Of a stretch of 56,282 nucleotides of DNA, positions 17,302 to 26,843 are shown piece after piece. The position numbers and the translations under genes were made by a program. Numbering within the stretch: the first letter of the stretch is position 1; each line of letters opens with the position of its first letter. This DNA comes from Deltaproteobacteria bacterium (GTDB lineage Bacteria > Desulfobacterota > Binatia > UBA12015), in NCBI GenBank assembly GCA_029262355.1, contig JAJCZO010000145.1, forward strand, positions 1-56,282. The letters are read 5' to 3'. The notes under the pieces were generated by a model. That model worked only from the letters and a program-made list of their open reading frames with translations, made no database searches and had not been told where the DNA came from.

Positions 17302-19101
17302 ATGCATCTCCTGATCGACGCGACGATCTATCTTGCCGCCGCGGTGCTGGCCGTGCCGCTCTTCCGCTCCCTCGGACTCGGCTCGGTTCTGGGCTACCTG
17401 GCGGCCGGCATCGTCATCGGCCCCCGCGTGCTCGCGCTCGTCCACGACCCGCAGAGTATTCTGCACTTCGCCGAGATCGGGGTCGTCTTCTTGCTGTTTG
17501 TGATCGGACTGGAGCTTCGCCCGTCTCGGTTGTGGGTGTTGCGGCGCTCCGTGTTCGGGGTGGGAGGGCTGCAGCTGCTCACCGCGGCCGTGTCGCTTGC
17601 CGGCATCGCGTTGGTGCTGGGCTTCGGATCGGCCGACGCGCTGGTGATCGGGCTCGCGCTGGGGTTGTCCTCGACGGCGTTCGTTCTGCAGCTCTTGGCG
17701 GAGAAGGGTGAGCTCACATCATCGCCGGGGCGGGCCGCCTTCGGGATCCTGCTCTTCCAGGATCTCGCCGTCATCCCGATTCTTGCCGTATTGCCCTTTC
17801 TCGGGGCACCAGAGGATCCGGTCGGTCCGCCCGATCCGTGGTGGCACTCGCTGGTGATCCTTGCCGCGCTCGTGGCTTTCATCGCTGGCGGACGATATTT
17901 TCTGCGGCCGGCTCTGCGCTTGGTGGTGCTCGCCAAGACCCGCGAGATTTTCGTCGCGGCTACGCTCCTGCTGGTGCTCGGCGCCGCTCTTGCGATGGAA
18001 CACCTAGGCGTCTCCATGGCACTTGGCGCGTTCGTCGCCGGAGTGCTCCTCGCCGACTCCGAGTATCGGCATGAGCTCGAGGCCGCGATCGATCCGTTCA
18101 AGGGACTTCTTCTCGGCCTCTTCTTCATGTCGGTCGGCATGACGCTCGACCTTGGTCTTCTCGTCGAGCAGCCGGTGTTCGCTCTTGGAGCCGCCGCGCT
18201 CCTGATGCTCGTGAAGTTCGTACTATTGTTTGCTGTGGGGCGGATGATGGGCTTCGCTTCCGGCACGGCACGCCGGACGGCGATCCTGCTCTCGCAAGGA
18301 GGTGAGTTCGCCTTCGTGATCTTGGGAGCCGCCGGGCCATTCGGTCTACTCGATCCCGAGTCGTCTCGAATGACGATCCTCATCGTCACGTTGTCGATGG
18401 CTCTCACGCCGCTGGTCGTACTGGTCGACGACCGCCTTCTTACCCGGTGGTTCACGGACGTGGCCCCCGAACGCCTCGACGAGCCTGCGCCGAAAGCCAA
18501 TCCGGTGATCATCGCCGGCTTTGGACGCGTGGGTCAGGTCGTGGCCCGGGTCCTTCGTGCCAAGGGGGTCAGCTTCACTGCGCTCGAGCGAGATCCGACG
18601 CACCTCGACTTCGTGCGCCGTTTCGGCAACCGGGTTTACTTCGGAGATGCGGGGCAGCTGGAGGTCCTGCGGGCGGCCGGCGCCGAGGAGGCCAAGCTGC
18701 TCGTCGTGGCGGTGAACTACGCGCAGGAGTCCGCGCGAATTGTACGGATGGTACGAAAGCACTTCCCCGGTCTGCGCGTGTACGCCGCGGCTCGAAACCG
18801 GCAGCATGCGCTCGCACTGCGCGAATGCGGAGCGGCCTACGTCGTGCGCGTCGCGTTCGGGTCGAGCCTCGAGCTCTCTGAGGCGGTTCTCCGTGGTCTA
18901 GACTCCAGTCCCGAGCAGGCCGAGCGCGTCGTGTCTCTGTTCCGCCAGCATGACGAAGAGACGCTGGACCGACAGTTCGAGTTCCGCCGCGACGACGATG
19001 CCCTGATGCTGTCTGCTCGCGAGTCGGAAGAGGAGCTGAAGCTTCTGATCGATGCCGACGACCAGATCGATGCCGCCGAGGTGGAGTCCCCTGCCGCGTA
19101 G
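17302..19101 (+). CDS. Kef-type K+/H+ antiporter (CPA2) with RCK-N domain
   Basis: The 600-residue protein has a ~390-residue membrane domain of about 12-13 helices. CPA2 signatures include FRSLGLGSVLGYLAAGIVIGP, FLLFVIGLEL and LLFQDLAVIP. The cytoplasmic part has a Rossmann-type TrkA-N domain (IIAGFGRVGQVVARVL, then GDAG, then an acidic helix). The family exchanges cations for protons and is gated by nucleotides or glutathione adducts in KefB/KefC. No KefF/KefG ancillary subunit is near. The tail is acidic. Confidence 0.92.
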   Translation: MHLLIDATIYLAAAVLAVPLFRSLGLGSVLGYLAAGIVIGPRVLALVHDPQSILHFAEIGVVFLLFVIGLELRPSRLWVLRRSVFGVGGLQLLTAAVSLAGIALVLGFGSADALVIGLALGLSSTAFVLQLLAEKGELTSSPGRAAFGILLFQDLAVIPILAVLPFLGAPEDPVGPPDPWWHSLVILAALVAFIAGGRYFLRPALRLVVLAKTREIFVAATLLLVLGAALAMEHLGVSMALGAFVAGVLLADSEYRHELEAAIDPFKGLLLGLFFMSVGMTLDLGLLVEQPVFALGAAALLMLVKFVLLFAVGRMMGFASGTARRTAILLSQGGEFAFVILGAAGPFGLLDPESSRMTILIVTLSMALTPLVVLVDDRLLTRWFTDVAPERLDEPAPKANPVIIAGFGRVGQVVARVLRAKGVSFTALERDPTHLDFVRRFGNRVYFGDAGQLEVLRAAGAEEAKLLVVAVNYAQESARIVRMVRKHFPGLRVYAAARNRQHALALRECGAAYVVRVAFGSSLELSEAVLRGLDSSPEQAERVVSLFRQHDEETLDRQFEFRRDDDALMLSARESEEELKLLIDADDQIDAAEVESPAA

Positions 19102-19151
19102 GGCCTCTCCTCTGCACCAAGTCGAAGAGGTCGGCGAGAAGTCGAGAAAGT

Positions 19152-20276
19152 CTACGTCCGCGCGCTCGCGATTGGACCGGGCCGGGCGTCCACGGCGGAG
19201 GAGGGGCAGGCCGAACCCGCGTCCGTGTCTGCAGCCAAGAGATACTCGGCCACCGCACGGTCCGACCACGAGGTCGCGGCGCCGGTTCCTTCGTAGAAAC
19301 CGCAGTGCCCGCCGTATCGAGTGAGTGCGGTGACCACGCGCGGGAGTCGCTGCATCGCGTCGCGGTGGCGTCGCACGTTGGAGGCTGAGCAGACTGGATC
19401 GTCTTCGGCGTTGAGGACCAGGATCGGTGTGGTGAGGTCGGCGGCGACCCGCATCGGGTCGGACGCATCGTTGTACGTTTCGGCCGTGTCGAAACCGGCC
19501 AGCGGATAGAGACGCTCGTGGAATTCGACCATCGTGCGCGCCGCCGCGCAATGCTCGAAGCCGTCGACACCACCGAGTACGTCACGGTGCTCTTCGAGAA
19601 AGAACCGAACCATTTTCCGCGTCATGTACGCGTCGTAGCGCGGGTGGGCGCTGCGCAGTCCGTTGGGCACATCGTACGCGGGGCAGACCGCGACGGCGGC
19701 GGCGAGCCGTGACGCGCCGCGCTTTTCGCCGAGGTAGCGGACGAGGAGTCCGGACCCAGCCGAGATGCCGGCCCCGTAGAGTCGCGCTTGGGGGCGGCGT
19801 TCGGAGATCCGTATCAGCTGGGCGTCGAGGTCGTCTGGGAATCCCATGGTGTTGATGCGGGGGGCCGTGAGCGGCAGATTGGCGTGCCCGCGTCGGTTGC
19901 AGGCGACGACGACCCAACCCAGTCGCCGGCGCATCGACGCGATGAAGCGCCGCAGAGAGTCGCCGCTCCCGCAGATCGTGTGCAACACGACCAAGACCGG
20001 GGTCTGTGCCGGTTCGTTCAATCCGGCCCACTGAAGCGAGACCGTCCCCCCGTCCGCCATCGCCCGTCGTTCGTCATCATCCCCTACGGCTGCGGGGGCA
20101 TACTCGTCGTGGAACACGGTCAGGGCCGCCTGGGTGTGGCCGTTGCGCGCCCACCGGGGGGCGCGACAGCCGACCTGCAAGGACGGACACTGCGAGACGA
20201 TGTCTTCGGACCAGTCGCGATCGGTACCGCTGAAGATCGTGATCGGCGCGGAAGTCTTGGCGGACACGGTCGGCAT
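19152..20276 (-). CDS. YheT-like alpha/beta hydrolase (UPF0017)
   Basis: The ~374-residue product has the family opening RNGHTQAAL, then an oxyanion region VVLHTICGSGDS. The nucleophile elbow GAGISAGSGLLVRYLGEK places Ser before A-G. The acid is in LNAEDDPVC and the His in YGGHCGF. Eukaryotic ABHD1/ABHD2/ABHD3 and bacterial YheT share this architecture and act on lipids or esters. The gene is last of a minus-strand run with the PLC-like and PHP-domain genes, 26 bp downstream of the former. I took ATG 20276 as the start; longer in-frame extensions look non-coding. Confidence 0.85.
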   Translation of the reverse strand: MPTVSAKTSAPITIFSGTDRDWSEDIVSQCPSLQVGCRAPRWARNGHTQAALTVFHDEYAPAAVGDDDERRAMADGGTVSLQWAGLNEPAQTPVLVVLHTICGSGDSLRRFIASMRRRLGWVVVACNRRGHANLPLTAPRINTMGFPDDLDAQLIRISERRPQARLYGAGISAGSGLLVRYLGEKRGASRLAAAVAVCPAYDVPNGLRSAHPRYDAYMTRKMVRFFLEEHRDVLGGVDGFEHCAAARTMVEFHERLYPLAGFDTAETYNDASDPMRVAADLTTPILVLNAEDDPVCSASNVRRHRDAMQRLPRVVTALTRYGGHCGFYEGTGAATSWSDRAVAEYLLAADTDAGSACPSSAVDARPGPIASART

Positions 20277-20302
20277 GGCGTCGATGGATGGCGGGGGCGA
20301 GA

Positions 20303-21529
20303 TCAGCGCAGCCGCGCGAGCACTCCCCGACCCGGGCAGGCCAAGACCGAGCGATGCCCGAACCCAACACGGCCACCGGCGAGGCGTCGCGAGGCTCCGC
20401 ACTCGGGTTGGCCAGAGACCCGGAACATCGACCGAGTCAATCGGGCCTCGATCGTTCCATCGATCCGCTCGGTGCCCGCTTCGAGAGATACCGTATAGCG
20501 CGCGCCTTCGCGCAGCCGTTGTGTGGGTTGGAACCGAACGAGCCGCGGCCGAGGATGGCCCCACCGAGTGCCGTCGAGATTGAACGGGACGGATCGCCCG
20601 CGCGAATCCGTGAACGTGCCGCGCGCCGTGCCGATGTCGATTCCCTGTCCGAAGATGAGCGTGACGTAGCTGTCGGCGAGCAGCGGCTCTGCCGTCCGGA
20701 GTGCGCGCCCCTCGTCGGGATAGCTGTGCACCACCAGCGGGTCGGTCGATCCAGTGCCGTGGAGTCGGCCCCAGAGCGCCTTCAAGTATGCCGCGGTCGG
20801 AGCGATCTCGGCCGTCAGACTCCCCGGGATGTCCTCATCGAGGTAGTGCTCGCGTGTCCACGGCAGCCGCTCCGCGTTTTCATCGAGGAAGGCCCGGGCG
20901 ATCGTGGTTCCGGACGTCTCGTTGACGTAGACGGACGTTTGCGTCGCCACGCCGTTGCGGACGACGTCCTCGGTGATGTCCTGCGGGATGTCTGCATACA
21001 GCGGCAGGAGAACGTCGATGGGGACGAACTCCGCGAGGTCGAAAGGCAGGATGCCGTCGTCGACGAGAAAGAAGTCGGTGCCTCCATCCGCGTCGGCTTG
21101 CCCGCCACCATCGTGCTCGTCGACCTGGAACAAAAATAGCGAGTCGAAGATCTCGTCCTGCAGGCCATGAGCGGCGCAGCCCATCATGAAGGCGACGAGT
21201 TTGCGCTGCTCGAGCGTCGTGAACGGGGGCGGCTGCTCGGCGCGAATCTTCTCGACGAATGCCTGGATGAACGGTTCCCAGTGGCTGTATTCGGCGTACT
21301 CGCGCGCCGCCGGGTCGTCGACCCAATAGCCCGAGTCGGGGAATGCCGCTCCGAACAGCGCCGCCTCGACCACCTCGGGGTTGGCGAAGAAGTCGGCCAG
21401 CGGTCCCGGCGGAAGACTCTCGATCGCCCAACGGGTGACATGGACGTGCCCCCAGTCCCCGTGCGAACGGGCTTGGGTGGGGGCGATCAGGACGAAGGCG
21501 AGGAGGCCGGTGAATACGATGTGCCGCAT
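20303..21529 (-). CDS. Exported zinc-dependent phospholipase C-like protein
   Basis: The 408-residue protein has a signal peptide (MRHIVF to QARSHG). The mature N-terminus starts with WGHVHVTRWAIESLP. Later segments HWEPFIQAF, MMGCAAHGLQDEIFDSLF and QVDEHD have the His/Asp spacing of the S1-P1/zinc phospholipase C fold, in which W-H-H-D-type residues bind three Zn ions. The last ~100 residues look like an added Ig-like beta domain. It lies 9 bp after the PHP lipoprotein gene, suggesting a joint operon for extracellular ester or phosphoester breakdown. The substrate is not determinable. Confidence 0.78.
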   Translation of the reverse strand: MRHIVFTGLLAFVLIAPTQARSHGDWGHVHVTRWAIESLPPGPLADFFANPEVVEAALFGAAFPDSGYWVDDPAAREYAEYSHWEPFIQAFVEKIRAEQPPPFTTLEQRKLVAFMMGCAAHGLQDEIFDSLFLFQVDEHDGGGQADADGGTDFFLVDDGILPFDLAEFVPIDVLLPLYADIPQDITEDVVRNGVATQTSVYVNETSGTTIARAFLDENAERLPWTREHYLDEDIPGSLTAEIAPTAAYLKALWGRLHGTGSTDPLVVHSYPDEGRALRTAEPLLADSYVTLIFGQGIDIGTARGTFTDSRGRSVPFNLDGTRWGHPRPRLVRFQPTQRLREGARYTVSLEAGTERIDGTIEARLTRSMFRVSGQPECGASRRLAGGRVGFGHRSVLACPGRGVLARLR

Positions 21530-21538
21530 GCAGATGGC

Positions 21539-24073
21539 TTAGCGCAGGCGCCCGGCGAAACGGAATCCCCGATGTGGCGCCGCGGGGCCGGTGGACATGT
21601 CCGGCGGCGCCGTCGTCGTCGGCTCGAGCCAGATGGGAGAGGACCAGGCGCGGTTCCCATCTCTCTGGACGACGCGCACGAAGGCATAGCGGTCGGGCGC
21701 TCGAACCTCGGTCGCCACGCGAAGCTCGCTCGACTCCGCAGCGGGAGTGAACGTCTCCCGCTTCGTGCCGTCGACCCAGAGCTCCACGGCCTCGAGCGGT
21801 CCGGTCCCGGTGACCTCGATCTGGAGGGGAAGCGGATCGTCCGTTTGCACGATCTCTCCCATCCAATGGTCGCCCGACCGCAACACCAGGCGGATGCGAT
21901 CCGTCGCCCCGTACGTCCGGCGGGAACGCAGCGCATCGAACACGGCCTCACGGTCGAGGCTTTCCGTCCAGGCGGCGGCGTAGCTCGCTCCGGTAGAGAG
22001 GTGGTCACTGCTGGCGATCATGCCGATGTGGTACCCCTTCTCGAGCGGCACCTGGAGCTCGCGCAGCGCGCTCACGTCTCGAAACCCCTGATAGACCTCG
22101 GCGAGTGGCCGACGTTGGTCGTCCTGATAGTCCCAGACGGTTCCGTTGTACGGCTCGTCCGCAACGGTGTGCGTCGTGTGGGGAATCGTAATGGTACGGT
22201 CGTCGTGGATCTCGGCCCAGAACTCCGGCAGTGGGGGCGGGAAGTTCCGCAACATGTCGTCGCGCAGCGAGATCACATTGTGGTCGGTGTCGTCGTGGCT
22301 GCGCTCATACGAGTAGAAGGGATGGAATGCGCCGGGCGCATGGTGACGCGTGACCTCTTTGGTCGCGCGCCACCACAGCAAGCTCTGAACATCACCCTGG
22401 TCGATGTCGCGGGTGTGATCGGTGATGCCAAGGAAGTCGAGCTGTTCGACCGATCGGGCGTATCGGTAGGCGTCGTCGAGCGAACCGTCGAAGAACGCGA
22501 AGCACAGCGAGATGTCTGTGTGCCTGTGGAGGTCGCCGAACGCGAGATGCCACGTCTTGCCACCGACTTCGGTGGTCGGGGAGTCCGGGCGCCGGGGCGG
22601 TGCGGTGGCTCGGGCCGGGGAGGGGGCGGCCGTGCGCTCTGGATCGTTGGTCGACCGTCGACGCGGCCCCGCACCCTCTCGCACAATGTGAGCGATGGCC
22701 ACGCCTCGCGGACGTTCGTCTTCCCGCCGGTCCGTGCGTCCGGTCGTCCATGCGGCGACAATGCCGTCTGGGCCGGGCGCGAGCGAGAGACGCTGCTGTC
22801 CGTCGCGTTGATCGTGTTCGAGGCGATGAAGCGGTGACCATCCGTCACGCTCGAGGGCGCGGGCGTAGAGCCGCCAACCACTCTCGATGTGGTGATGGGT
22901 GATTTCCGGTCGGCCGAGCTGGCTCTGCGCGAAATGTCGGTAGACCACCCACGGTCGCTCCGCGCCGTCCACGACGAGCTGGGGGCGCTCGTAGTAAAGG
23001 CCCATTTCTCGCACTCCGTCACGCCGTGGGCCGAGGGTCTCGACTTCTTCGTAGGCCGGGAGATCGAGGGGCGGGACGTCCAGTCTTTCGCCATCGAGGC
23101 CGATCCGCGCGACTCGGATGCGCCGGAGGCGGTGAAGGGAGCCGCGGTCGTCCGTCGAGTTGTTCCACGCCTGGTCGTTGCCGATGTAGCGAGCACCCCA
23201 GCCGCGCTCGCCTTCTTCCCACGCAATCCAGAACGAATCTGCTCCGGCTGCGCGGCCGACGACGGGGCGCGCTTCGAATCGGTCGGAGTCGGTCAGCGAC
23301 ACGGTCGGGCCGAGCACCCCGTCTCGCAGGACTCGGGCACGGATCTGGAAAGAGGTGCCATCGAACTCGTCCCAGACGATCAGCGCACCGGCCGGATCAC
23401 CTGCGATGTCCGGCGCCCACGGCCGGGCCGACGTCTGGTGAACGTTGTCCCAACGAGGAGCCACTGCGACGCGGCCCGGCGCCAATCGTGCGCGGAGGGT
23501 TGCCGGGTCGTAGCCTAGCGCGGTGAGCGCGATGCGCGATCCGTTTCGGTCCTCGTGACGAGCTACGATCAAGACGGGCCCGTCGCCTTCGGCACTCGCG
23601 GCGTGTTCGGTTACGTTTACGCCGGGGATCGTGAGGACCGCGCGCTCGAGCTCTCGTGCCGAGGCGTCGAAGACCGCCCACGCGAGGTCCCAGTTCTCCT
23701 TCTGCCGCTGTTCCCAGGTCAGCCAGGCGAACGTCGTGTCTCGGCCGGCGGTGCGCGTCCACGTCGGGCGCGCGAGCTCGGTGCCGTGCGCCGCCTCGAC
23801 CACCGCGCGTCGGCTGATCCAGGCGCCTTCTCGCCGACGGCCGATCCACAGACTGTCGCCGCGATCTGGTTCGTAATCCAGCCAGGCCAGCCACGTCTCG
23901 TCGTCGAGCCGGAGCACCGCGGGGTCATAGCGGTTCCCTTCCAGGATGACGTCGGAGCTCAGGTCGAGGTCGTCGGCGGGGGCGTCGTAGCGGAAGGCCG
24001 GGTTCATCGTCGCCGAGCATCCCGTGAGAACCGCGACCGTCAGGACCCAAAGGAAGGGAGTCGATCGACGCAT
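21539..24073 (-). CDS. Lipoprotein with C-terminal PHP/DUF3604-like domain
   Basis: The 844-residue protein has a lipobox VLTGC. Residues ~40-480 form repeated beta-sheet segments (WLAWLDYE, FAWLTWEQ, LIVWDEFDG, FWIAWEEGE) like a beta-propeller of sialidase style. After a Pro-rich linker comes a metal-dependent PHP-type domain: FGDLHRHTDIS supplies H-x-H, LGITDHTRD gives D-H, and further His residues follow in TIPHTTHT and IASSDH. A final beta domain ends the protein. PHP enzymes hydrolyse phosphoesters. Here the protein would sit on the outer or periplasmic side. It is the first gene of a three-gene minus-strand operon. Confidence 0.8.
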   Translation of the reverse strand: MRRSTPFLWVLTVAVLTGCSATMNPAFRYDAPADDLDLSSDVILEGNRYDPAVLRLDDETWLAWLDYEPDRGDSLWIGRRREGAWISRRAVVEAAHGTELARPTWTRTAGRDTTFAWLTWEQRQKENWDLAWAVFDASARELERAVLTIPGVNVTEHAASAEGDGPVLIVARHEDRNGSRIALTALGYDPATLRARLAPGRVAVAPRWDNVHQTSARPWAPDIAGDPAGALIVWDEFDGTSFQIRARVLRDGVLGPTVSLTDSDRFEARPVVGRAAGADSFWIAWEEGERGWGARYIGNDQAWNNSTDDRGSLHRLRRIRVARIGLDGERLDVPPLDLPAYEEVETLGPRRDGVREMGLYYERPQLVVDGAERPWVVYRHFAQSQLGRPEITHHHIESGWRLYARALERDGWSPLHRLEHDQRDGQQRLSLAPGPDGIVAAWTTGRTDRREDERPRGVAIAHIVREGAGPRRRSTNDPERTAAPSPARATAPPRRPDSPTTEVGGKTWHLAFGDLHRHTDISLCFAFFDGSLDDAYRYARSVEQLDFLGITDHTRDIDQGDVQSLLWWRATKEVTRHHAPGAFHPFYSYERSHDDTDHNVISLRDDMLRNFPPPLPEFWAEIHDDRTITIPHTTHTVADEPYNGTVWDYQDDQRRPLAEVYQGFRDVSALRELQVPLEKGYHIGMIASSDHLSTGASYAAAWTESLDREAVFDALRSRRTYGATDRIRLVLRSGDHWMGEIVQTDDPLPLQIEVTGTGPLEAVELWVDGTKRETFTPAAESSELRVATEVRAPDRYAFVRVVQRDGNRAWSSPIWLEPTTTAPPDMSTGPAAPHRGFRFAGRLR

Positions 24074-24248
24074 GCGGGGACTCTAGCCCGGCTGGCCGCT
24101 CGCGTGCCATCGACGACTCCTTGCTGCGGGTTTCCCCGGCGAGCGGCTCGCGCGGGGATGTCGCGCCGAGTGAGCCCCGCCAGGGCGGAAGGGCAGGGCG
24201 GAAGGCCGGGGCGACAAGCTGCTTCGGGTGGGTTATTCGCTCTGACGG

Positions 24249-25781
24249 ATGGAGCTGACCAGCAATTTCGGCATGCTCGATGCTGCCATCGTCGTTGCCT
24301 ACCTCCTCGCGACGCTGCTCGTCGGCGTGCTGGCGAACCGGCGGGTGGCCGGGGGCGTTGCGGCCTATCTGGTCGGCGGGCGCAACGCGGGTGCCGCGCT
24401 CAACTCGGCGAGCTACGTCGGAACCGGGCTGGGACTGGTCACGCTCATGTACGCGTCGATCGACGCATTTTCGAATGGCTTCGCCTACGTCACGCTGGCC
24501 CTGATCAGCTTCGTGGTCAGCGTGCTCCTGGGGCTGAGCGGCTTCGTGGTCGGGCCACTCCGGCGGCTCGAGTTGCTCACGATCTCGGAATACTTCGAGC
24601 ATCGCTTCGATCGACGCACTCGCGTCCTCGGCGGGAGCATCGGCGCGCTCGCAGGCATCTTGAACATGGGGCTCTTCCCCAAGATGGGTGCGACATTCGT
24701 CACCTTCCTGACGGGAGCTTCACTCACGGCGCCCGGCAGCGAGACGACCGTCAATCTCGTGATGTCTCTGCTGATCGTGCTCGTCATCGCGTATACGATG
24801 CTCGGCGGGATGCTGTCGGTGCTCGTGACCGACTATCTCCAGTTCGTGGTGCTGAGCGTGGGGCTCTTCCTCGCCGTTGCGGCCTGCCTCTCGCACCCGC
24901 TGCTGGGGTGGGATCAGATCGTTGCCTCGATGGCCGAGCACCGGGGTGCGCGGATGTTCAACCCGGTCGCGGACGGCGGCTATGGGTGGATCTGGGTCGT
25001 GTTCAACACGGTCGTGTTTCTCGCCGCGGCGATCTGCTGGGCCCCCGAGGCCTCTCGCGCGTTGACGGCGAAGAGCGAGCGAGTGGCGCGCCTCACCTTC
25101 CTACTCGCGGCGCCAGGACAGTTCGTGCGGCTTGGCGTGCCGGCACTCTTCGCCGCGGCGCTCTTCGGCCTCGTCGCGCAGAGTCCCGACCTCCAAGGCC
25201 ACTTTTTCCCCGAGGGGCTTGGCGGCGAAGCGAGCAACGCCGAGCAGGCGATGCCTTTTCTGCTGAGCCGCCTCCTGCCGACCGGCGTCTTGGGCCTCGT
25301 GGCAGCGGGAATGCTGGCGGCGTTCATGTCGACTCACGACAGCTACTTGCTGTGCTGGTCGTCGGTCCTGGCGCACGACGTGGTTGGGCCCCTGACGAAA
25401 GGCGGGCTCAGCCAAGCGGCCCAGATCCGTATCACGCGCACGGGGGTGTTCGCGATCGGCGCGTTCCTGTTGGTGTGGGGCGTTTGGTACGAGCTGCCGG
25501 AAAGCGTCTGGACCTACATGGCCGTCACCGGCACGATCTATATGAGCGGCGCTTCGGTGGTGCTGATCGGCGGCCTGTATTGGTCGCGCGCCTCGAGCGT
25601 CGGCGCCTTCGTGGCACTGCTCGGTGGATTGGTGGCCATTGTGGGCCTGTTCCGCGAGGAGCTGGCTGCGTCGACGGGTATCGACGTGCCGGGGGAGGTG
25701 ATCGGGCTGTCGAGTTTCGGATTCTGTGCGGTGTTGTTCGTCGTCTTCTCTCTCCTGTTCCCCGACCGAGAGGCCGCATGA
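24249..25781 (+). CDS. Sodium:solute symporter (SSS family)
   Basis: The 510-residue protein has about 13 hydrophobic helices. SSS features include YLVGGRNAGAALNSASYVGTG in helix 1/2, the FLTGASL region, and a conserved AAGMLAAFMSTHDSYLL segment in helix 8-9 where Na+ is usually bound. The family imports sugars, proline, pantothenate, acetate or other solutes. Its stop codon overlaps the start of a 52-residue membrane protein (ATGA), and a PhyH-family oxygenase follows. The symporter may therefore supply a substrate to that oxygenase. Confidence 0.9.
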   Translation: MELTSNFGMLDAAIVVAYLLATLLVGVLANRRVAGGVAAYLVGGRNAGAALNSASYVGTGLGLVTLMYASIDAFSNGFAYVTLALISFVVSVLLGLSGFVVGPLRRLELLTISEYFEHRFDRRTRVLGGSIGALAGILNMGLFPKMGATFVTFLTGASLTAPGSETTVNLVMSLLIVLVIAYTMLGGMLSVLVTDYLQFVVLSVGLFLAVAACLSHPLLGWDQIVASMAEHRGARMFNPVADGGYGWIWVVFNTVVFLAAAICWAPEASRALTAKSERVARLTFLLAAPGQFVRLGVPALFAAALFGLVAQSPDLQGHFFPEGLGGEASNAEQAMPFLLSRLLPTGVLGLVAAGMLAAFMSTHDSYLLCWSSVLAHDVVGPLTKGGLSQAAQIRITRTGVFAIGAFLLVWGVWYELPESVWTYMAVTGTIYMSGASVVLIGGLYWSRASSVGAFVALLGGLVAIVGLFREELAASTGIDVPGEVIGLSSFGFCAVLFVVFSLLFPDREAA

Positions 25782-25936
25782 GCACCGAGGATCTCGTGGC
25801 ACTCTGGGGATGGATCTACGCGGTCGGCCTGGGCACCTTCTTCGCGGTCGCGCTGGTGCTGATCCCCTTCGGGGCCAGGGACGTCTGGAGGCTCTATCGC
25901 TCGGCGGCCGACCAGAGCGGGGAGGGCGAGTCGTGA
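25778..25936 (+). CDS. Small membrane protein, symporter partner
   Basis: The 52-residue product starts at an ATG sharing ATGA with the symporter stop, and its own TGA overlaps the GTG of the next gene. It has one transmembrane helix (residues ~8-30, rich in Gly/Ala/Val/Phe) followed by a cytoplasmic basic/acidic tail. Position and size resemble small accessory subunits next to SSS transporters, such as YhdT-type proteins. Tight coupling on both sides argues that it is translated. Confidence 0.75.
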   Translation: MSTEDLVALWGWIYAVGLGTFFAVALVLIPFGARDVWRLYRSAADQSGEGES

Positions 25937-26829
25937 CCTTGCGCTTGGGTGTGCGCGACGTCGAGCTTCCCAGCGCCGGGCTCGCGAGTGAGATGCGCGA
26001 CTCGGCGTCCTTGATCGGCGATGCGGCGGCCCTTCGCACGAGGCTGGATGACGACGGGTACGTGCTGCTGCGCGGATTTCATCCTGTCGATGAGGTTCTG
26101 CGCGCACGCGAAGTGATCTTGGCCTACCTCGCCGACGCTGGTGCTCTCGCGGTAGACGCGGGGACCTCGTCGGCGCGCTGTCGTCCGGGCACGGCGCCCC
26201 CGAACATGAAGGGTCGGCCGGAGATCACTCACCACCCCGCGGTCCAGCGGGTTCTCGAGGGCGCCCCCGTCACCGGGCTGTTCGAGGCCCTATTCGCCGA
26301 GCCCGCCCGAACATTCGATTACAAGTGGTTGCGCGCAACGGCGCCGGGCGAGTTCACGGGCGCCCACGCCGATTCGGTCTATATGGGGCGAGGCTCGAAA
26401 CGGCTGTTGAGCTGCTGGGTCCCCTTCGGCGAGGTGACGCCGGCTCTTGGGGCGATCGCCCTCTGTCCCGGCTCGGAGAGTTCGGCCGCGTACGAGCGCG
26501 TGCGCGAGACGTACGGTCAGTCCGATTCCGACCGCGATGGCTACGGCGGTTGGCTGACGCTCGACCCTCTGGAGCTCGTAGAGAGCTTCGGCGGCACGTG
26601 GCAGACGACGACGTTTGCCCCGGGCGACGTTCTCGTCTTCGGGATGCAGATGCTGCACGCGTCGTTCGTGAACACCACCGACCAGTACCGGCTCAGCTGC
26701 GACGTCCGCTTCCAGCCGGCCAGCGACCCGATCGACGAGCGCTGGGTCGGAGAGGGGGCTTCGGAAACCAAGCGCAGCGACGGGCCCCATGTCGCGACAG
26801 CCGCGATGAGACGTGCCTGGGGGCTTTAG
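25933..26829 (+). CDS. Phytanoyl-CoA dioxygenase (PhyH) family oxygenase
   Basis: The 298-residue product starts at a GTG overlapping the preceding stop. It shows the Fe(II)/2-oxoglutarate facial triad: H-x-D in GAHADSVYMG, the distal His in MQMLHASF, and the 2OG-binding Arg in YRLSCDVRF. PhyH-like enzymes hydroxylate lipids, halogenate or modify small molecules. This divergent member cannot be assigned a substrate. Translational coupling to the transporter pair suggests action on the imported compound. It ends 15 bp from the convergent regulator gene. Confidence 0.85.
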   Translation: MTLRLGVRDVELPSAGLASEMRDSASLIGDAAALRTRLDDDGYVLLRGFHPVDEVLRAREVILAYLADAGALAVDAGTSSARCRPGTAPPNMKGRPEITHHPAVQRVLEGAPVTGLFEALFAEPARTFDYKWLRATAPGEFTGAHADSVYMGRGSKRLLSCWVPFGEVTPALGAIALCPGSESSAAYERVRETYGQSDSDRDGYGGWLTLDPLELVESFGGTWQTTTFAPGDVLVFGMQMLHASFVNTTDQYRLSCDVRFQPASDPIDERWVGEGASETKRSDGPHVATAAMRRAWGL

Positions 26830-26843
26830 AGATCGCCCCGTCA

